Part shown: positions 36,052 through 47,476 of the stretch, piece after piece
Position numbering within the stretch: the stretch's first letter is position 1
Layout of the letters: each line of letters starts with the position of its first letter
Assembly (NCBI GenBank): GCA_964304625.1
Contig: OZ199839.1
Coordinates: 8,742,001 to 8,806,000, forward strand
DNA: 64,000 nt
DNA from: Kudoa neothunni
Taxonomy: Eukaryota > Cnidaria
Direction: 5' to 3'
Translations under genes and position numbers: made by a program
The notes under the pieces: generated by a model
Database searches by the model: none
What the model saw: the letters and a program-made list of their open reading frames with translations, nothing else
What the model was told of the DNA's origin: nothing

Positions 36052-37035
36052 CAGGGATGGCAAATTTGTGATTTTTGTTGTGTTCGTTCACACGAACAAA
36101 AATTGTTACAATTAAAAACGAACGAAATCATAATTTTAAATTTTTTCGGCCGATCGGATCTTCGCTCTGAGGGATCAAGATATATCGTTCGTTTAAGAAC
36201 GTGTTGATTTTTAGAGAAAATTAATTGAATATTAACGAACAATATTTGTATTTAATTCCAAAAATAAATTGTATTTAAATCAATGTTTACATTTATTGAC
36301 TGAATAAAGATTTAAATTGACGCAATAGCTATGTTAGCGGCTCTGAATGAGAAACATGGTTTATAATATTCCCTTAACTATCCCCGAAGTATTTGGATGA
36401 TTGCTAGACCAAGGTTGGAGGATAGTAACGTCGTTTTCAATGTTAATCGACGCGATTTTTTGATTATTTTATAACGATCATAGCATATTATTGTATCATA
36501 TCCGCTATATATTTTCTAATGCGGGCTTAAGTAAACTGCGTGAGAGAGTCCCCACAACCGATGACTTAGCTTAAACTGTTACAGAAATTTTTCAGTATCA
36601 AAGTTATGACTAAGGAGACGAACAAGCAACTTTTTTAATCGTTAAAAAGATCAATTATGATGTGAAATTAAAAAGAATCAATAACTATTTCATATTGCAC
36701 CTAACTATTAATTAGATTTATTAACTTTATTGTAGGAATAGACCAGCAGTTTCAACAAGGTCAACGAGTTCATGCGTTAACAATCATTTTTGAGGATTTT
36801 TTCGCTATTAGAAAAAACCCTCTCAGAGTTCGAGTCGCCGGTAGGTCTCGAAAAAATAACTGTTACCAACTTTCTTAGATTTCGATATTTAGAAACTTCC
36901 GATAGTCTAACGCGGGGATGGTAAGTTTGTGTTCGCTCGCAAGTGTCCAAATTTACACAAAGTGCTAACAAATAAACGAACGCGATCGAAATTACAGCTT
37001 CAGATTTTTTTGAACGAACGAAATCGCCATCCCTA
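36052..37035 (-). mobile_element. Decayed hAT-superfamily DNA transposon
   Basis: The ends form imperfect inverted repeats: CAGGGATGGCAAATTTG on the left and, read inward on the minus strand, TAGGGATGGCGATTTCG on the right. Inside, the minus strand at about 36,780-36,890 encodes IFSRPTGDSNSERVFSNSEK, the hAT C-terminal dimerisation motif (P.TS..SERVFS..G). Most of the transposase is missing or unreadable. I found no clear 8-bp target-site duplication. Another copy of the left-end motif at 36,913 suggests a nested short element (36,913-37,035). Confidence 0.75.
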
Positions 37036-37859
37036 CATAAGACGCTATTTATAAGTTGTCTTTATTACGAAAACACAAAATTGTACTCTTCGGCCATAGA
37101 ATTAATTTATTAATCATTTTTTTAAATTCTTAAAGCTATTAAATTTATCATTTTGTTGTAAAATTTAAAAAATCGATGAATTTAAGGGTTTAAGAGCGAA
37201 GAAACATTTTAATCCGCAATAAATTGTGGTTGAAAAAACGTAAATTTTTATGATAACTTTTAAGTTAATTTAATTATTATATAATGTCAAATAAAATTTA
37301 TTATTTTTCTCGTATTTGGTGAAAGCGAAAAATATATTATCGTAACGATGTACTTCATCACCTTAGATATTTGTGATTGCGAATTTATCAAAAAATGCAT
37401 CCATGATAATATTTATAATTTTTAAATACTTTACTTTTTAAGAAGAACTGTTGTTTTTAAATAAATTGTTTCTTACACATGGTTTAAAATTCTTAGAAAT
37501 ATTTTTTAATGGAACGATACTGTTTAAACATTTGAAGAATATTTATAAAATGAAATAAATAATAGAACATCAAAATTTATTCATAAAAATATGTGAGTTA
37601 TGATTTTAGAAACTTTGGGGTTTTATGTTTAGTATAAATACTATTTCTAATATTTTCATCGTTATATTTCTCCTGTTAAATTATGAGTTATTCTTAACAC
37701 AAATATGGTATGTAAAATCATCACATCTATAGAATAGATGATGCTTCAAATGCTGTGCCACTCTTATAACTACAATATCAATACTAATTTAGTTAATTCA
37801 CGTAAAATCAAGGAAATTATAATGATTTAATATTCTGCTATTTTTAATTTTCAATTGTT
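37036..37859. other. AT-rich intergenic region
   Basis: No gene, repeat or regulatory structure recognised. Confidence 0.4.
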
Positions 37860-39204
37860 TTAACCTCCCGAGCGTCTTTGGTGTCCGTTGGACCCCAATG
37901 GATGTTTGAATCAATTTTAGAGAATCCTCTATTATATCAGTGGATTTAATATCATATCTATTCTCCTATAAATATGAGACCTATTAAAATATTACAGAAA
38001 ATTTTAATTTGTACATTCAGGTCAAGAATTAATCAAAATATTTACACGTTCCTTCTTTTAGGGTTCAATTGACCCCACGTTTTTTCACCATTAAACAATA
38101 AAGAAAAATAATTTAAAACAATTTTGAGAATTAAACAAAATTTTATCTAGAGAAAGCTGAGATAAATTGAAAAAACTATGCAATCGTTAAATACCGATCA
38201 TTACCGACAAGTGAAATGCTGTCATAAATAGTTCTTAATATAATATTTTGAATGAAATTTAATCCAATATCAATGAATTTTATGATAACTTTTAATAATT
38301 TGGTTGTTAACATCATTCCAATGTTTCTGAAGGTAATAAATGCTATCGAATTTTATACGGAGATAAGGATGGTGTTAATTGGTTTTCTGAGAAACTTCAA
38401 ATAATTAAAAGCTCTAAACAAAATATTTTTCTAAATCTTAAAGTTCACATTCCCACACTTCAACCAGAATAAACTCCTTAGTTGATACGTTCCTCATATA
38501 TTAAATTAAGTCTTTTTCCCAACTGTTAATTCAAGTACTAACAAGTCTGACAATTATAATTATCAGCATTATTTGAAGACTTGGTAAGCCAACAGTTGGT
38601 GTCTTATATTTTAATTCTTGTCTATATGTTAATTTTTAATTCTAAATTATAATCACTCAAATTTGTTTGTGGTGAATGATGCTATTATTGTTCAAGATCC
38701 CGAGACAAAAAAGCGAGGACCTTTTTATGTTGACGTACCCAACTGTAATAAAAGCAATTCAAAAGTTGTTTGAGTGATATTTTATAACATTAAAAACTAA
38801 AATAATATAAACATCTCGTATTTTACCTATTTTGGAACAATATGTATTGCTTGTTTTATTGGGCGTGATTATTAAGAAATTAATCATAAAGGAAATACTT
38901 TTTAGGATTTTCGTTAATGTGTAACGACATATATTTTTATTAAACCCCACAAAATCAAAAAATAAAGCTAAACTTGTTAAATTGGATGTTTCATTTAACC
39001 TTTTAGATGTTTCTACAATTACAGTTAACAACCGCCGGTGTTATAATTGTGACATTTTTCAATATTTTACCGATAGTTTTCTCCCATGCTTTAGTAAATT
39101 ACTTACTACATTTTTCTCATAATCGAAGTAAAAAAATGGAGGTCCATTTTTTAACACAAAAGGAAGAAGGTGTAAAGTCGATTTTTGTGCGCTTGGAAGG
39201 TTAA
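37860..39204 (+). mobile_element. piggyBac-like DNA transposon, decayed (copy 1)
   Basis: Flanked by the piggyBac target duplication TTAA on both sides (37,860-37,863 and 39,201-39,204). The terminal inverted repeats are CCTCCCGAGCG and, on the other strand, CCTTCCAAGCG. Subterminal sequence contains GTCCGTTGGACCCC and GGGTTCAATTGACCCC, palindromic GGTCC..TTGGACCCC-type motifs familiar from piggyBac-like ends. An internal plus-strand frame, DPETKKRGPFYVDVPNCNKS (about 38,690-38,750), resembles the region just before the family motif YN..MGGVD. The transposase is otherwise unreadable. Confidence 0.75.
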
Positions 39205-40288
39205 ATAAGGACCAACATATATTTTACATCTCTAAGCATTAGGTTTAATGATAAATTAGCGAAAATAATAGGTCGCTGGCATTTGAAGAGACTATGCCGT
39301 TTCGTTTGCTTAAGGACAAAGTAGATTAATCCATTACAGCAAGTAACCAATTTCATCACTTTTAAAAAACCTATTTAGATGGAATATTGATTGTTGTTTG
39401 TTTATATAATATGTATCTTATAAAAGTTTAATAAAAATTATTTTAAAAAGTTGATAAATTAATGTAACTAAAAGTCACGTGGTTAATTAATTTCACCCGC
39501 TTTTTTCGAGTACTTCTTGTTTATTATTTAGTTAAGCCAATATATAATGCCAAAAAACTCCTAGAACTATATCTCTTGCCGAAAATTACAATATTACTAA
39601 TTATTAAGAAAGTCTCCAATCTAATGATCCAAAAACTGACACTGTATCACGTTCAAAAATATCTATTATCTCGACTCTTAACTCTTAATGTCATCTTAGA
39701 GATGAAAATAGATAATAAAAACCTATACGTGTTTTTAGAATTTATAAATAGAAATCATTCGTATGCAAAGTAATTCCATTCTGTCGAGGAAGATGTATAT
39801 GAGTAGACACGATGCAAAAAGATTGTAGTAAACGTCCCAACAATAATCATCAAGAGAAATTAATTAGCCGACGAATAAGGTTTACCCTCATGTGCAATTC
39901 GTTGAGGGTTTCGTTGTTTTAAAGAAAAGTTCCAACATTAAAAATATCAAATTTTATTAGCTAATCTGCTGATGCTATGCCTAAACTACTTAAGAGTGGA
40001 TCAATCACACCAGAAAGCTTTGCGAAGGATACCCTGAAAATTTTTATTTGCAATGTAGATGAAGCTATTTTATTCTACCGATAGCAACAAAATGAGTATT
40101 TAATAGTTTTCTAAAAAATAGTTTTTGCAATTAACACGTTTCTAGAGTTTTAATTCTTTTAGAAATTAATATATAATTTACTTAATTTTTAAACGAAACT
40201 TATCATTATTAAAGATCAATTATTTCTTGAATAATTGTGCGCGGATACGTGAAATTGGACGCGACCAGTTTGACACACTTTTTTTGGC

Positions 40289-40464
40289 CTCGAGGGGATT
40301 GTGTAAAATTGGTTCCCTACTGTATTATTAAACAAATGGATTGAAGTAATGTGAAAAAAAGTGTCCGAGATCATTGGCGAATGATATAATTGTAAACGTC
40401 AATACTTTTGCGTACTAACAATTGTACTACAGTGAGAAACCAATTTTACGTAATCTTCTCGGGA
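40289..40464. repeat. Imperfect inverted repeat (foldback/MITE-like)
   Basis: The left arm (40,289-40,324; core GTAAAATTGGTTCCCTACTG) pairs with the right arm (40,428-40,464; reverse complement core GTAAAATTGGTTTCTCACTG) across about 100 nt. Outer parts (CTCGAGGGGATT versus TCCCGAGAAGATT) also pair. It is probably a short non-autonomous element. Confidence 0.6.
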
Positions 40465-40742
40465 CTAAGAAAATTGTGCGTCAAATAAGTCATTTCCATT
40501 TGTAGGCGAATATGAGTGCATATTTTTACAGAAAAATTTATTTTTACTAATGATTAAGGCGCCTATAAAACAGCTATTTAATAATATATTAGTTTATCAA
40601 AAATAATTAAAATCTTGAACATAGTTACCTGCAAAAACGACTACAGTTTAAGCTTGGACTTTAACCATAATCCATTTTAGAAATGTGTTCGAACTCCAAA
40701 TAATTTTTTCTCGTGCAAAATAATGAAAATTAATTTAATCCG

Positions 40743-40973
40743 TTACCGTGCATCAAATAAATGATTATTTGTATTCTTATTTATTAAAAACATTAATACC
40801 TTTTGATTATAAAATATAACAAATAAATATAATAATAAAAATGAAATATAGAATAAATATTTTTCGATTGTCATACGATAGATTATAAAAGTTTCTCTTT
40901 CGATGATGGTCACACAATCTGATTGAGCGACGCTACTTCTAGAATTTCTTTTCTTCTCTGTTTTATGCTTCAA
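40743..40973 (-). CDS. Possible small single-pass membrane protein, unknown
   Basis: A 76-codon uninterrupted ORF with an ATG, a polar basic N-terminus (MKHKTEKKRNSRSSVAQSDC), one hydrophobic stretch (YLFYISFLLLYLFVIFY) and a polar C-terminus. No family was recognised and no neighbouring exon was found. Random AT-rich sequence also yields Leu/Ile/Phe/Tyr-rich helices, so support is weak. Confidence 0.18.
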   Translation of the reverse strand: MKHKTEKKRNSRSSVAQSDCVTIIERETFIIYRMTIEKYLFYISFLLLYLFVIFYNQKVLMFLINKNTNNHLFDAR

Positions 40974-41759
40974 CCGGATCTGTCCAGATTACCTTCTCTA
41001 TGTTTGTTCGAATTCCGAGGTTGCATTGTATTTATAAAAAAACGAATTTGTTATTCATGCTTATTTGATATTTATTTATAGCATCTAGATTCTAGAATAT
41101 CAATTATTCTTTTTATTTAGTAGTATTTTTACATTATGACGAATCTTAAAAAACGATTATATTTCCTCACATATTCAAAAGCTTCTTTGCAACTAAAAAT
41201 ATTCTTAGCCACTTATTTATCCTTCATGGGTTTTTCATCATTGCCGGATAATTTTCTATCATCATTATTTATGCTTATTATAACTTAAATAATTTAACCA
41301 GCGTTAAAATTTCCTAATTTTTATCAATTTTTATTATTTCAATCGTTTTATCTGGTGTAAGATGATTATTAAAATCAAGAATTTTTCATAAATCCGTTTA
41401 ATTTTAATATTTTGTATTAAAAATCAAAAGTTTATTTTGGATTTATTCTAGGTTAATGTACTAATTATGTAAATAATAATCCTTAATTATAAATTTAACA
41501 GCTGTAACAAATTACTCATAATTACTCATATTTAGATAGAAAATATAAATTATGCCAACAAAAATTTGAATTAATCATGAAATTTTGGTTAATTATGGCT
41601 GAAACATCATGAGTAATAATCTCAATCTTACAAAAATTATTGTATTTTTTGCTATTTTCTTAACCAACACAATTTTGAGTAATTTATATATGCTAAAAAT
41701 TGAAAATTATATATATTAAAAATTTAGAAAAAAAACGCAGAAATTTGGAAAAGAAAGAT

Positions 41760-44340
41760 AAAAATAAGTTGAGTCTATTTCAACTAGTAAGATACCGGCA
41801 CTAATTCGGTAAATCTCTTTACAAGATGTCTAAGCGTGGTCATTGTATGCTTATTAGAAAGAATATCGTTGTGATGCATAAATTTAAAGATGAAGAGAGA
41901 ATTGGTGTTCAACCAATTTCGTTTCATGAGTGGATAACAGCTTAGAAGTTCATCATAACAGAGGATTTTATCACCATATTGCGTTGGTTCGGTGTAGAAA
42001 ACGGTGACGAAGCTAGCGTTGAAAATGTTTAAACTAGTTACAGTACTAATTCCGATAGACATGAGACAAGAGAATGGAACTCCTATCTCGGATTGATTGT
42101 TCATCCAAATGTCTGAAATATTTAAATTATTCATTATATTAAACAGTTTTTCATCGTGAGCTTTCTGAAGTACGGTGGAGTTCTTCAATGACCACTTTTT
42201 GGTAAATCTTTCGAAATATATCTAATATTATTTTTAAATTTTAGTTCGACATAAACTTTAAGGGAAATTTTAATACCTTATCTTCACCAAAATATGACAT
42301 GCTTGGATAGAGGAATCTCGTTGTAGGAAATGTCAAAATAATTTCATTTATTTTCATTTCAGGTGGTAACCTCCAATTTCCCATAGGGTCACCATATACG
42401 GATGTCACATATGCGGCAAATGCACCACCAAAAGGTGCAGATATGCTCAACCAATTCTTGATGTACTTATTTTTCCATTGCTGAGTTTTATTTTGGAAAA
42501 ATAAGTTCAAAACAACTCCACCCAAGCCGTGTGTGATTATGCTCACTTTAAGGCCGATTTCCTCATATAGACGTTCGATTTCGTTGGTGAGGGATTGAAA
42601 ATAATAGCCCAAGTGTGGTTCAACTTTAGGAGAATTTGAGATGAAACATATATCTTATTTTTGAGAATTTATTACTAGCAATCAATCTGAAATCAAACGG
42701 AGCTCCTCTAATGTCGTAATCACGTTGATATCCATTTTTGACCATGTATTCGATAAATGGACCCCAATAGCTTTTAAACCAGGTTGGAGGAATTTCTGCT
42801 GGATGTTCAACTGAAGAAACTCTGCCAAATTCGCCGGTTTCAATGACGACTCCTTCTGGATTTTCCATGATGTTCTTCTCTTGGTTATATTGAAGTCTGG
42901 CCAAATTAAATCATTAATAGAACATCAACTGAAATACTTTAACAGGTATGCACGACAATCAGGTGATAATTCGTCGTTTACACTGAGCCAAAGTAAGGTT
43001 TTATTGGTTTTTGCTGGACAACCGTACCGAATTAGAGTTTCTGAGTCATACGTAACATAGAGCCTGCTTGTCATAAATCCTGGGACTAGAATTTCGATTT
43101 CCAATAATCACATCAGTAAGCGATAATTTAATAATACCCAACAAAATCGGAGATTTTGTGCGGCATGAAATTCTTGTTTTATTTTGTTGGCATGGTTTAC
43201 CACCCCATATATGTGAAATCCAATCTGACGAACAAATAATCAACAAAGACAAACACAAACCTAAACCATAGCATTATCATCATGTAGAATATTTAGCGTA
43301 GATACAAGACTTTGTCATTTTTATTACTGATGATTGGATTTGGTCGGTGTTTCGAGATTTAATAGTTAATTTTTATCAGTTGATGTCAACTTTTAAGATA
43401 CGTTTAGAATGATTAGATTTTTAAAATATTCCACGTAAAATCTCAATTATTTATTTATACGAATAATAAGAAATCAATTATATTAAAAATGAAAAAAAAT
43501 ATATCCATCAATATCTTTAATACATAAAATGGGTTATTTATTAGAAAAAATAAATTGATTAAAAGATATGAATAAATTTAATCATTAGATCGAGGAAATA
43601 TTGTCGATAAACGTTGATAAAATAAAATAGTCATCTAGTCAACTAGTCTATAAATATTTACTTTAGTTTTTGGTGAAAAATGAAATTAAACAAAAATATA
43701 ATAAATCATTATTTAGAGTATTTATTCAACGATTAAATTTATATTTTACTGATTTCGATACACATGCGTTAAATAGGTTTTTATATTTTCTATAGATTAT
43801 ATTTCTTACGGTATCATTGCAGATCGTTAAAGTTCACTATCGCAATTATCTCTCGACTGTCGAATGAATACAAATACATTCTAACAAAGTATAATCCAGA
43901 AATCGCACCTACTTCATTTCACTGACGGAGTGGAATATCTACTCATTAAATAATCTATTCAGATAAATCATATTGATATATTTATTTAAAATTGCCGAAT
44001 AATAGGTATATGATCGGTTAACATTAAATGGACCTGTCATATTGATCAAAATAAATAAATTTAAATGTCAATAAAATCAAACAAGTATATTGGTAGGGAA
44101 TCGAATCTAATTGATTGCAATTAACCAAATAATAATTTCTTATTGGTTTTTATATGGCGATAGCTTATCAGAACCAAAATAAATTGCCGCTAGTATTGCA
44201 TTAAAATTTCGGACAGTATGTTTTCTAACTTCAGTCGGTGATAACCAGAAAGTATTACATTACTAAATTAAATTAAAAGAACAATGATAAAAAACATTTA
44301 ACAGCGTCTTGCGGCAGAAAAGAAAATGTGTTGAAATTAT
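41760..44340. repeat. Segmental duplication, copy 1 (LCAT B plus 5' flank)
   Basis: The gene and roughly 1 kb upstream of its start align with 50,530-53,130. Conserved upstream blocks include GATATGAATAAATTTAATCA (43,568 and 52,387), a shared TAGTCTATAAATAT and AGTATGTTTTCTAA (44,216 and 53,020). Beyond about 44,340 and 53,130 the similarity stops. Confidence 0.75.
41784..43318 (-). CDS. LCAT-like protein, copy B, nucleophile serine replaced (probable pseudoenzyme)
   Basis: Same family as copy A. Exons: 43318-43306 (MTKS plus one base), 43260-43138, 43085-42938, 42896-42676, 42623-42277 and 42221-41784 (introns 45, 52, 41, 52 and 55 nt), about 429 aa. Removing intron 1 creates the signal peptide MTKSCLCLSLLIICSS. 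Family marks are kept: SPILLVPGF, GYQRDYDIRGAPFDF, WLSISAPFGGAF, MHHNDIL (His) and the cysteine pair PFSC/LLSC. The nucleophile elbow, however, reads ITHGLGG, where copies A and C have SHSMGG and SHSFGG: the catalytic Ser codon AGC is GGC. The Asp loop is also altered, YGDKIL instead of GDGT. The frame is intact over six exons, so the gene seems maintained although it should not be catalytic. Confidence 0.88.
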
Positions 44341-45317
44341 TGTAAACTTCCTACAAAATAATCCCCCAGCATCATAATTCATGGGTAAAATTCTACAGGG
44401 AAAACTTAGTGATATATTCAGAAATATGGCTAAAGTACGGTAATAGCGGGGAAAGTCGGGGCAATCGCTTCTCTTCCCCCGCTAATAATGGATTATTCTA
44501 CAATTGCAACTGATGATACCTTTATAGATGTATTTAGTCTAAAAAAATACCAACCCAAATTAATACAATGACGTATGGGTCGTGCGTAATGGTTTTAATT
44601 ACGCACGACATGTAACTTTTGCGCATGAGAAAGTACACAAAAAATTTAAAAATTAGGTAATATTTTGACCAACTAGCATACTTATTTAGTTTAATATTTG
44701 AAGATTCATAAAAAATGTAGTATGCGAAATGCGAAATCTTTTTATTAAATCATAAACCAACTAATAAATACAGGTGTTGATTTTGAGGCATCATTAGGAA
44801 TTCATTAGCTTTATTAATAAAAACATATTGAGAATCTACTATTTTTTTGCTCTCATCAGTACAATGCACTCTTCCATTTGTAGATCAAAGTCCATATTTT
44901 CTCCTTTTAAGAGTTTTGATTACTTTTGAATTAAACAATCGTAATAATATTAAAACAGCCAGTTTAAATAATTATGATAGTATTCAAAGCAGATCTTATT
45001 TTTACATCAAAGATCTTCATTATTTCAAATTTAGCGTTTGATTTATTCATTACTTGTTGATAATATTTTATAGTTTAAACTTATGGGATAGAGTTGGAAT
45101 TTTTTTACCACCTGTTGACGCATAAGCTATTATCTTCATAATTAGGAAAAAAGATCATTTAGCTCGACACATAAAATCCATAAAAACAATTGATATTTTA
45201 ATTGTTCTAAAGTCAAATCAAAGAAATATGTTACTTTTGTTATAAAGTTTACAGAGTAAAAATTAAATTTTCGCTATATTCATTAATTTAATTTTTATTG
45301 CGATATTACGTACCACC
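44341..45317. other. Intergenic region with a perfect hairpin
   Basis: No gene recognised; it contains the hairpin at 44,579-44,609. A 64-codon ORF (44,847-45,041) has no recognisable similarity. Confidence 0.4.
44579..44609. repeat. Perfect 12-bp hairpin, 7-nt loop
   Basis: GTCGTGCGTAAT is followed by GGTTTTA and then its exact reverse complement ATTACGCACGAC. The arms are far less AT-rich than the surroundings, so chance is unlikely. It could be a protein-binding palindrome, a transposon remnant or an RNA hairpin. Confidence 0.7.
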
Positions 45318-46636
45318 TAGAGTGGCACACTGCCCGACGTCGGACAAAAATAAATTGGATTAGGACAAAGGCTAGTCGAACCAGCGTTGTCAATGTGTCC
45401 AAGTGGACGATAGGACACGCGGAAATAATGCCAGCCCTAAGTATTCCGATTATTTAGATTAAAATTCAAAATAATGCAATTTAAAAAATTTACAGAAGTT
45501 TCTTACTGCAAAGAATATTGGGTTAGTTGAGAACACAAATTCTGCCGATCTCCATCTCTGGAAAAACATCTCATTAAATAGAAACGACTGCATTTACAAA
45601 TCTCACACTATATTTAAATATGCTATCAAACTTTCATCTTTAGAGGCTGAAGAGTTCTAAATTGGTATAAATAATCTAAAATTTCATATATGCCCAATTT
45701 TAAACAGACAGATGAGTGTTGAACAGGTTACGAAGCCTTAGGTTACGCATAACACTGACTACAAGAACTAGTTGAAAGAGACGACTGCAGATTTTTATGG
45801 TCAATGATTATCATTCTTCACGAACTGTAGATCAGTGTGGACTAAAAGAAATAAATTATCTGAGAGTAGGATATGGATCACTTTATCAAAAAATTGATGT
45901 TCGTGAGACATGGAGTGAAAGGGTGGTTATGCCAAGTTATATTCAAATGATTTATATGGCACATTCTTGACCGATTGAAATAAATGAATTTTCATTACAA
46001 ATTTTAGAGGGTTTATAGGGCAAATTCGTTTCTAAATTAACAACGGCACATAGTACCGCACCTGACTTTCATCCTAATTATAAAAAATATGAATGTTTAA
46101 AATGGTTTACACTTAATAATGAAGTTAAAAATGCAGTTATAGATGTATTATCCACAATTTTAGATTTTTTCAAAAAAGAAGACTCACGGTTATTATTGAT
46201 ACTTTTTTGCTATCGTCGAAAATCGCACGTATAGGGAAGAAATACGAAATTATTTAAACGAATCTGTTTCAAAAATATATGGTGTTCCTATAATTTATTG
46301 CGCTCATTCTAACCTCAAACATCTCGCGAAGTCAATTTATTCTATCCCAGTGAGTTCTGCGGGATGTAAAAGACATGCCTCAAGGGCTGAATTAATGTCA
46401 CAAAATATCCGCAATCGCTTAAAGCCATGACATTCTGAGGAGTTAGTTTTTCTCAGAGATTATAACTCCTCTAAATTGTTATAATAGTTGTTAAACCAAA
46501 TTAAACGTATGAAGTTTTTTTAAAGACAACGTCACGCTTAGTTGTTTCTATATGGATTTGCTGGGGTCGGACGCGGACAATTTTTTTAAATAATATGTCG
46601 GACACGGATAAAATTTATTGAACGTTGTGCCATCCT
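45318..46636 (+). mobile_element. Decayed hAT-superfamily DNA transposon (second)
   Basis: Inverted ends: TAGAGTGGCACACTG at left and, on the minus strand, CAGGATGGCACAACG at right. Near the right end (46,310-46,470, plus strand) the frame reads SNLKHLAKSIYSIPVSSAGC, then KRHASRAELMSQNIRNRLKP, then SEELVFLRDY. This matches the hAT C-terminal dimerisation domain (LA..iLsIP.tSa.sER.FS.AG.i....R.rL). A pre-domain fragment (YQKIDVRETWSERVVMPSYI) lies at about 45,880. Several stops and frame changes make it nonfunctional. Confidence 0.75.
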
Positions 46637-47476
46637 GATACGACCCATAAGTCATTGTATTCTTATTGCAAAGATTTGGTTTATTGCCAAAAATTCGCTC
46701 TTGTGAAACCTGTCATTCAGATATGCTACTCAGACCAGAAAGTAATATTGACTCATTTATGTTCCGTTATTATAAATGTAATAAAAAGACATCACTCAGA
46801 AAAGGGACGTTTTTTGAGGGGGAAGTGTACGTTATGGAAAATTTTTTGTATGATTTTTGCAAGCGTTAATGATATTTATATGAATTTTGATACTATAATG
46901 AGACAATTGAAGATCTGCTCAAGAGAAACAGTTTGTAGCTGGAAAAATTAGATACGTAAAATTAACATGGATTATCTTAATATCGAGAGTCCTTCAATTG
47001 GTGGCCCAGGTATATTGTGCAAATACTATTGTGGTAGACTGCTTATGAATCAAAATGAGTGGGTAATTGGAGGAATCGATGAAGATGAAAATATATTTCA
47101 ACTGTTGACTGAGGTTAGAAATCAAGCCACATTGGAAACGATTATCTCTCAATATGTCTTAGAGGGGTCCACCATTTGGACCGATTTGTGTGGTGGCTAC
47201 AATAATCTAAGAATGAGGGGCTATTATCATGATGAAGCTAATCATAGTATTGAATTTAAAACGTCTGATGGAGAAAATATGAACAAAATTTGGGCAATTT
47301 GGGGTGATCTCAAACGCAAGTTCTATTATATAGCTAACAGAAAATCAGAATTAATGCGTTCCTACTTGGCCGAATACCAATTTAAAAAAATATTAAAAAT
47401 GATGGACTTTCAAAATATATATCTGTTATTAACCAAGTTTATTTACATTCATAAATATGCTTCTTTTATTCTATGA
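46637..47476 (+). mobile_element. Merlin (IS1016/ISXO2-like) transposase remnant
   Basis: Two plus-strand frames give a Merlin transposase. The N-terminal zinc-ribbon part reads GLLPKIRSCETCHSDMLL, then YYKCNKKTSLRKGTFFEGE (C..C...C, R.G.FF). After a frame change near 46,870, the DDE part reads IGGPGILC, EWVIGGIDEDENIFQLLTE, ATLETIISQYVLEGSTIWTD (second catalytic D), YYHDEANHSIEFKTSDGEN and IWAIWGDLKRKF, as in DDE_Tnp_IS1595. The usual VEIDE-type first catalytic Asp is not seen after GGPG. It lies directly against the end of the hAT remnant. Terminal repeats were not identified. Confidence 0.8.

Larger units (their letters stand above)
39205..41783. other. AT-rich intergenic region with a foldback element
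   Basis: No secure gene. Contains the foldback at 40,289-40,464 and the small candidate ORF at 40,743-40,973. A 65-codon ORF at 39,576-39,773 resembles nothing known. Confidence 0.4.

Noticed and set aside
38759-39031. 90-codon minus-strand ORF inside the piggyBac-like element
   Set aside because: Runs against the only transposase-like frame seen there and resembles no piggyBac segment.
43261-43318. Apparent short conserved peptide MTKSCIYAKYS before LCAT copies B and C, differing only at synonymous sites
   Set aside because: A GT at the end of MTKS and the shared TTTAG acceptor give an intron (45 and 60 nt) whose removal yields an ordinary signal peptide; the remainder of the peptide is intron sequence.
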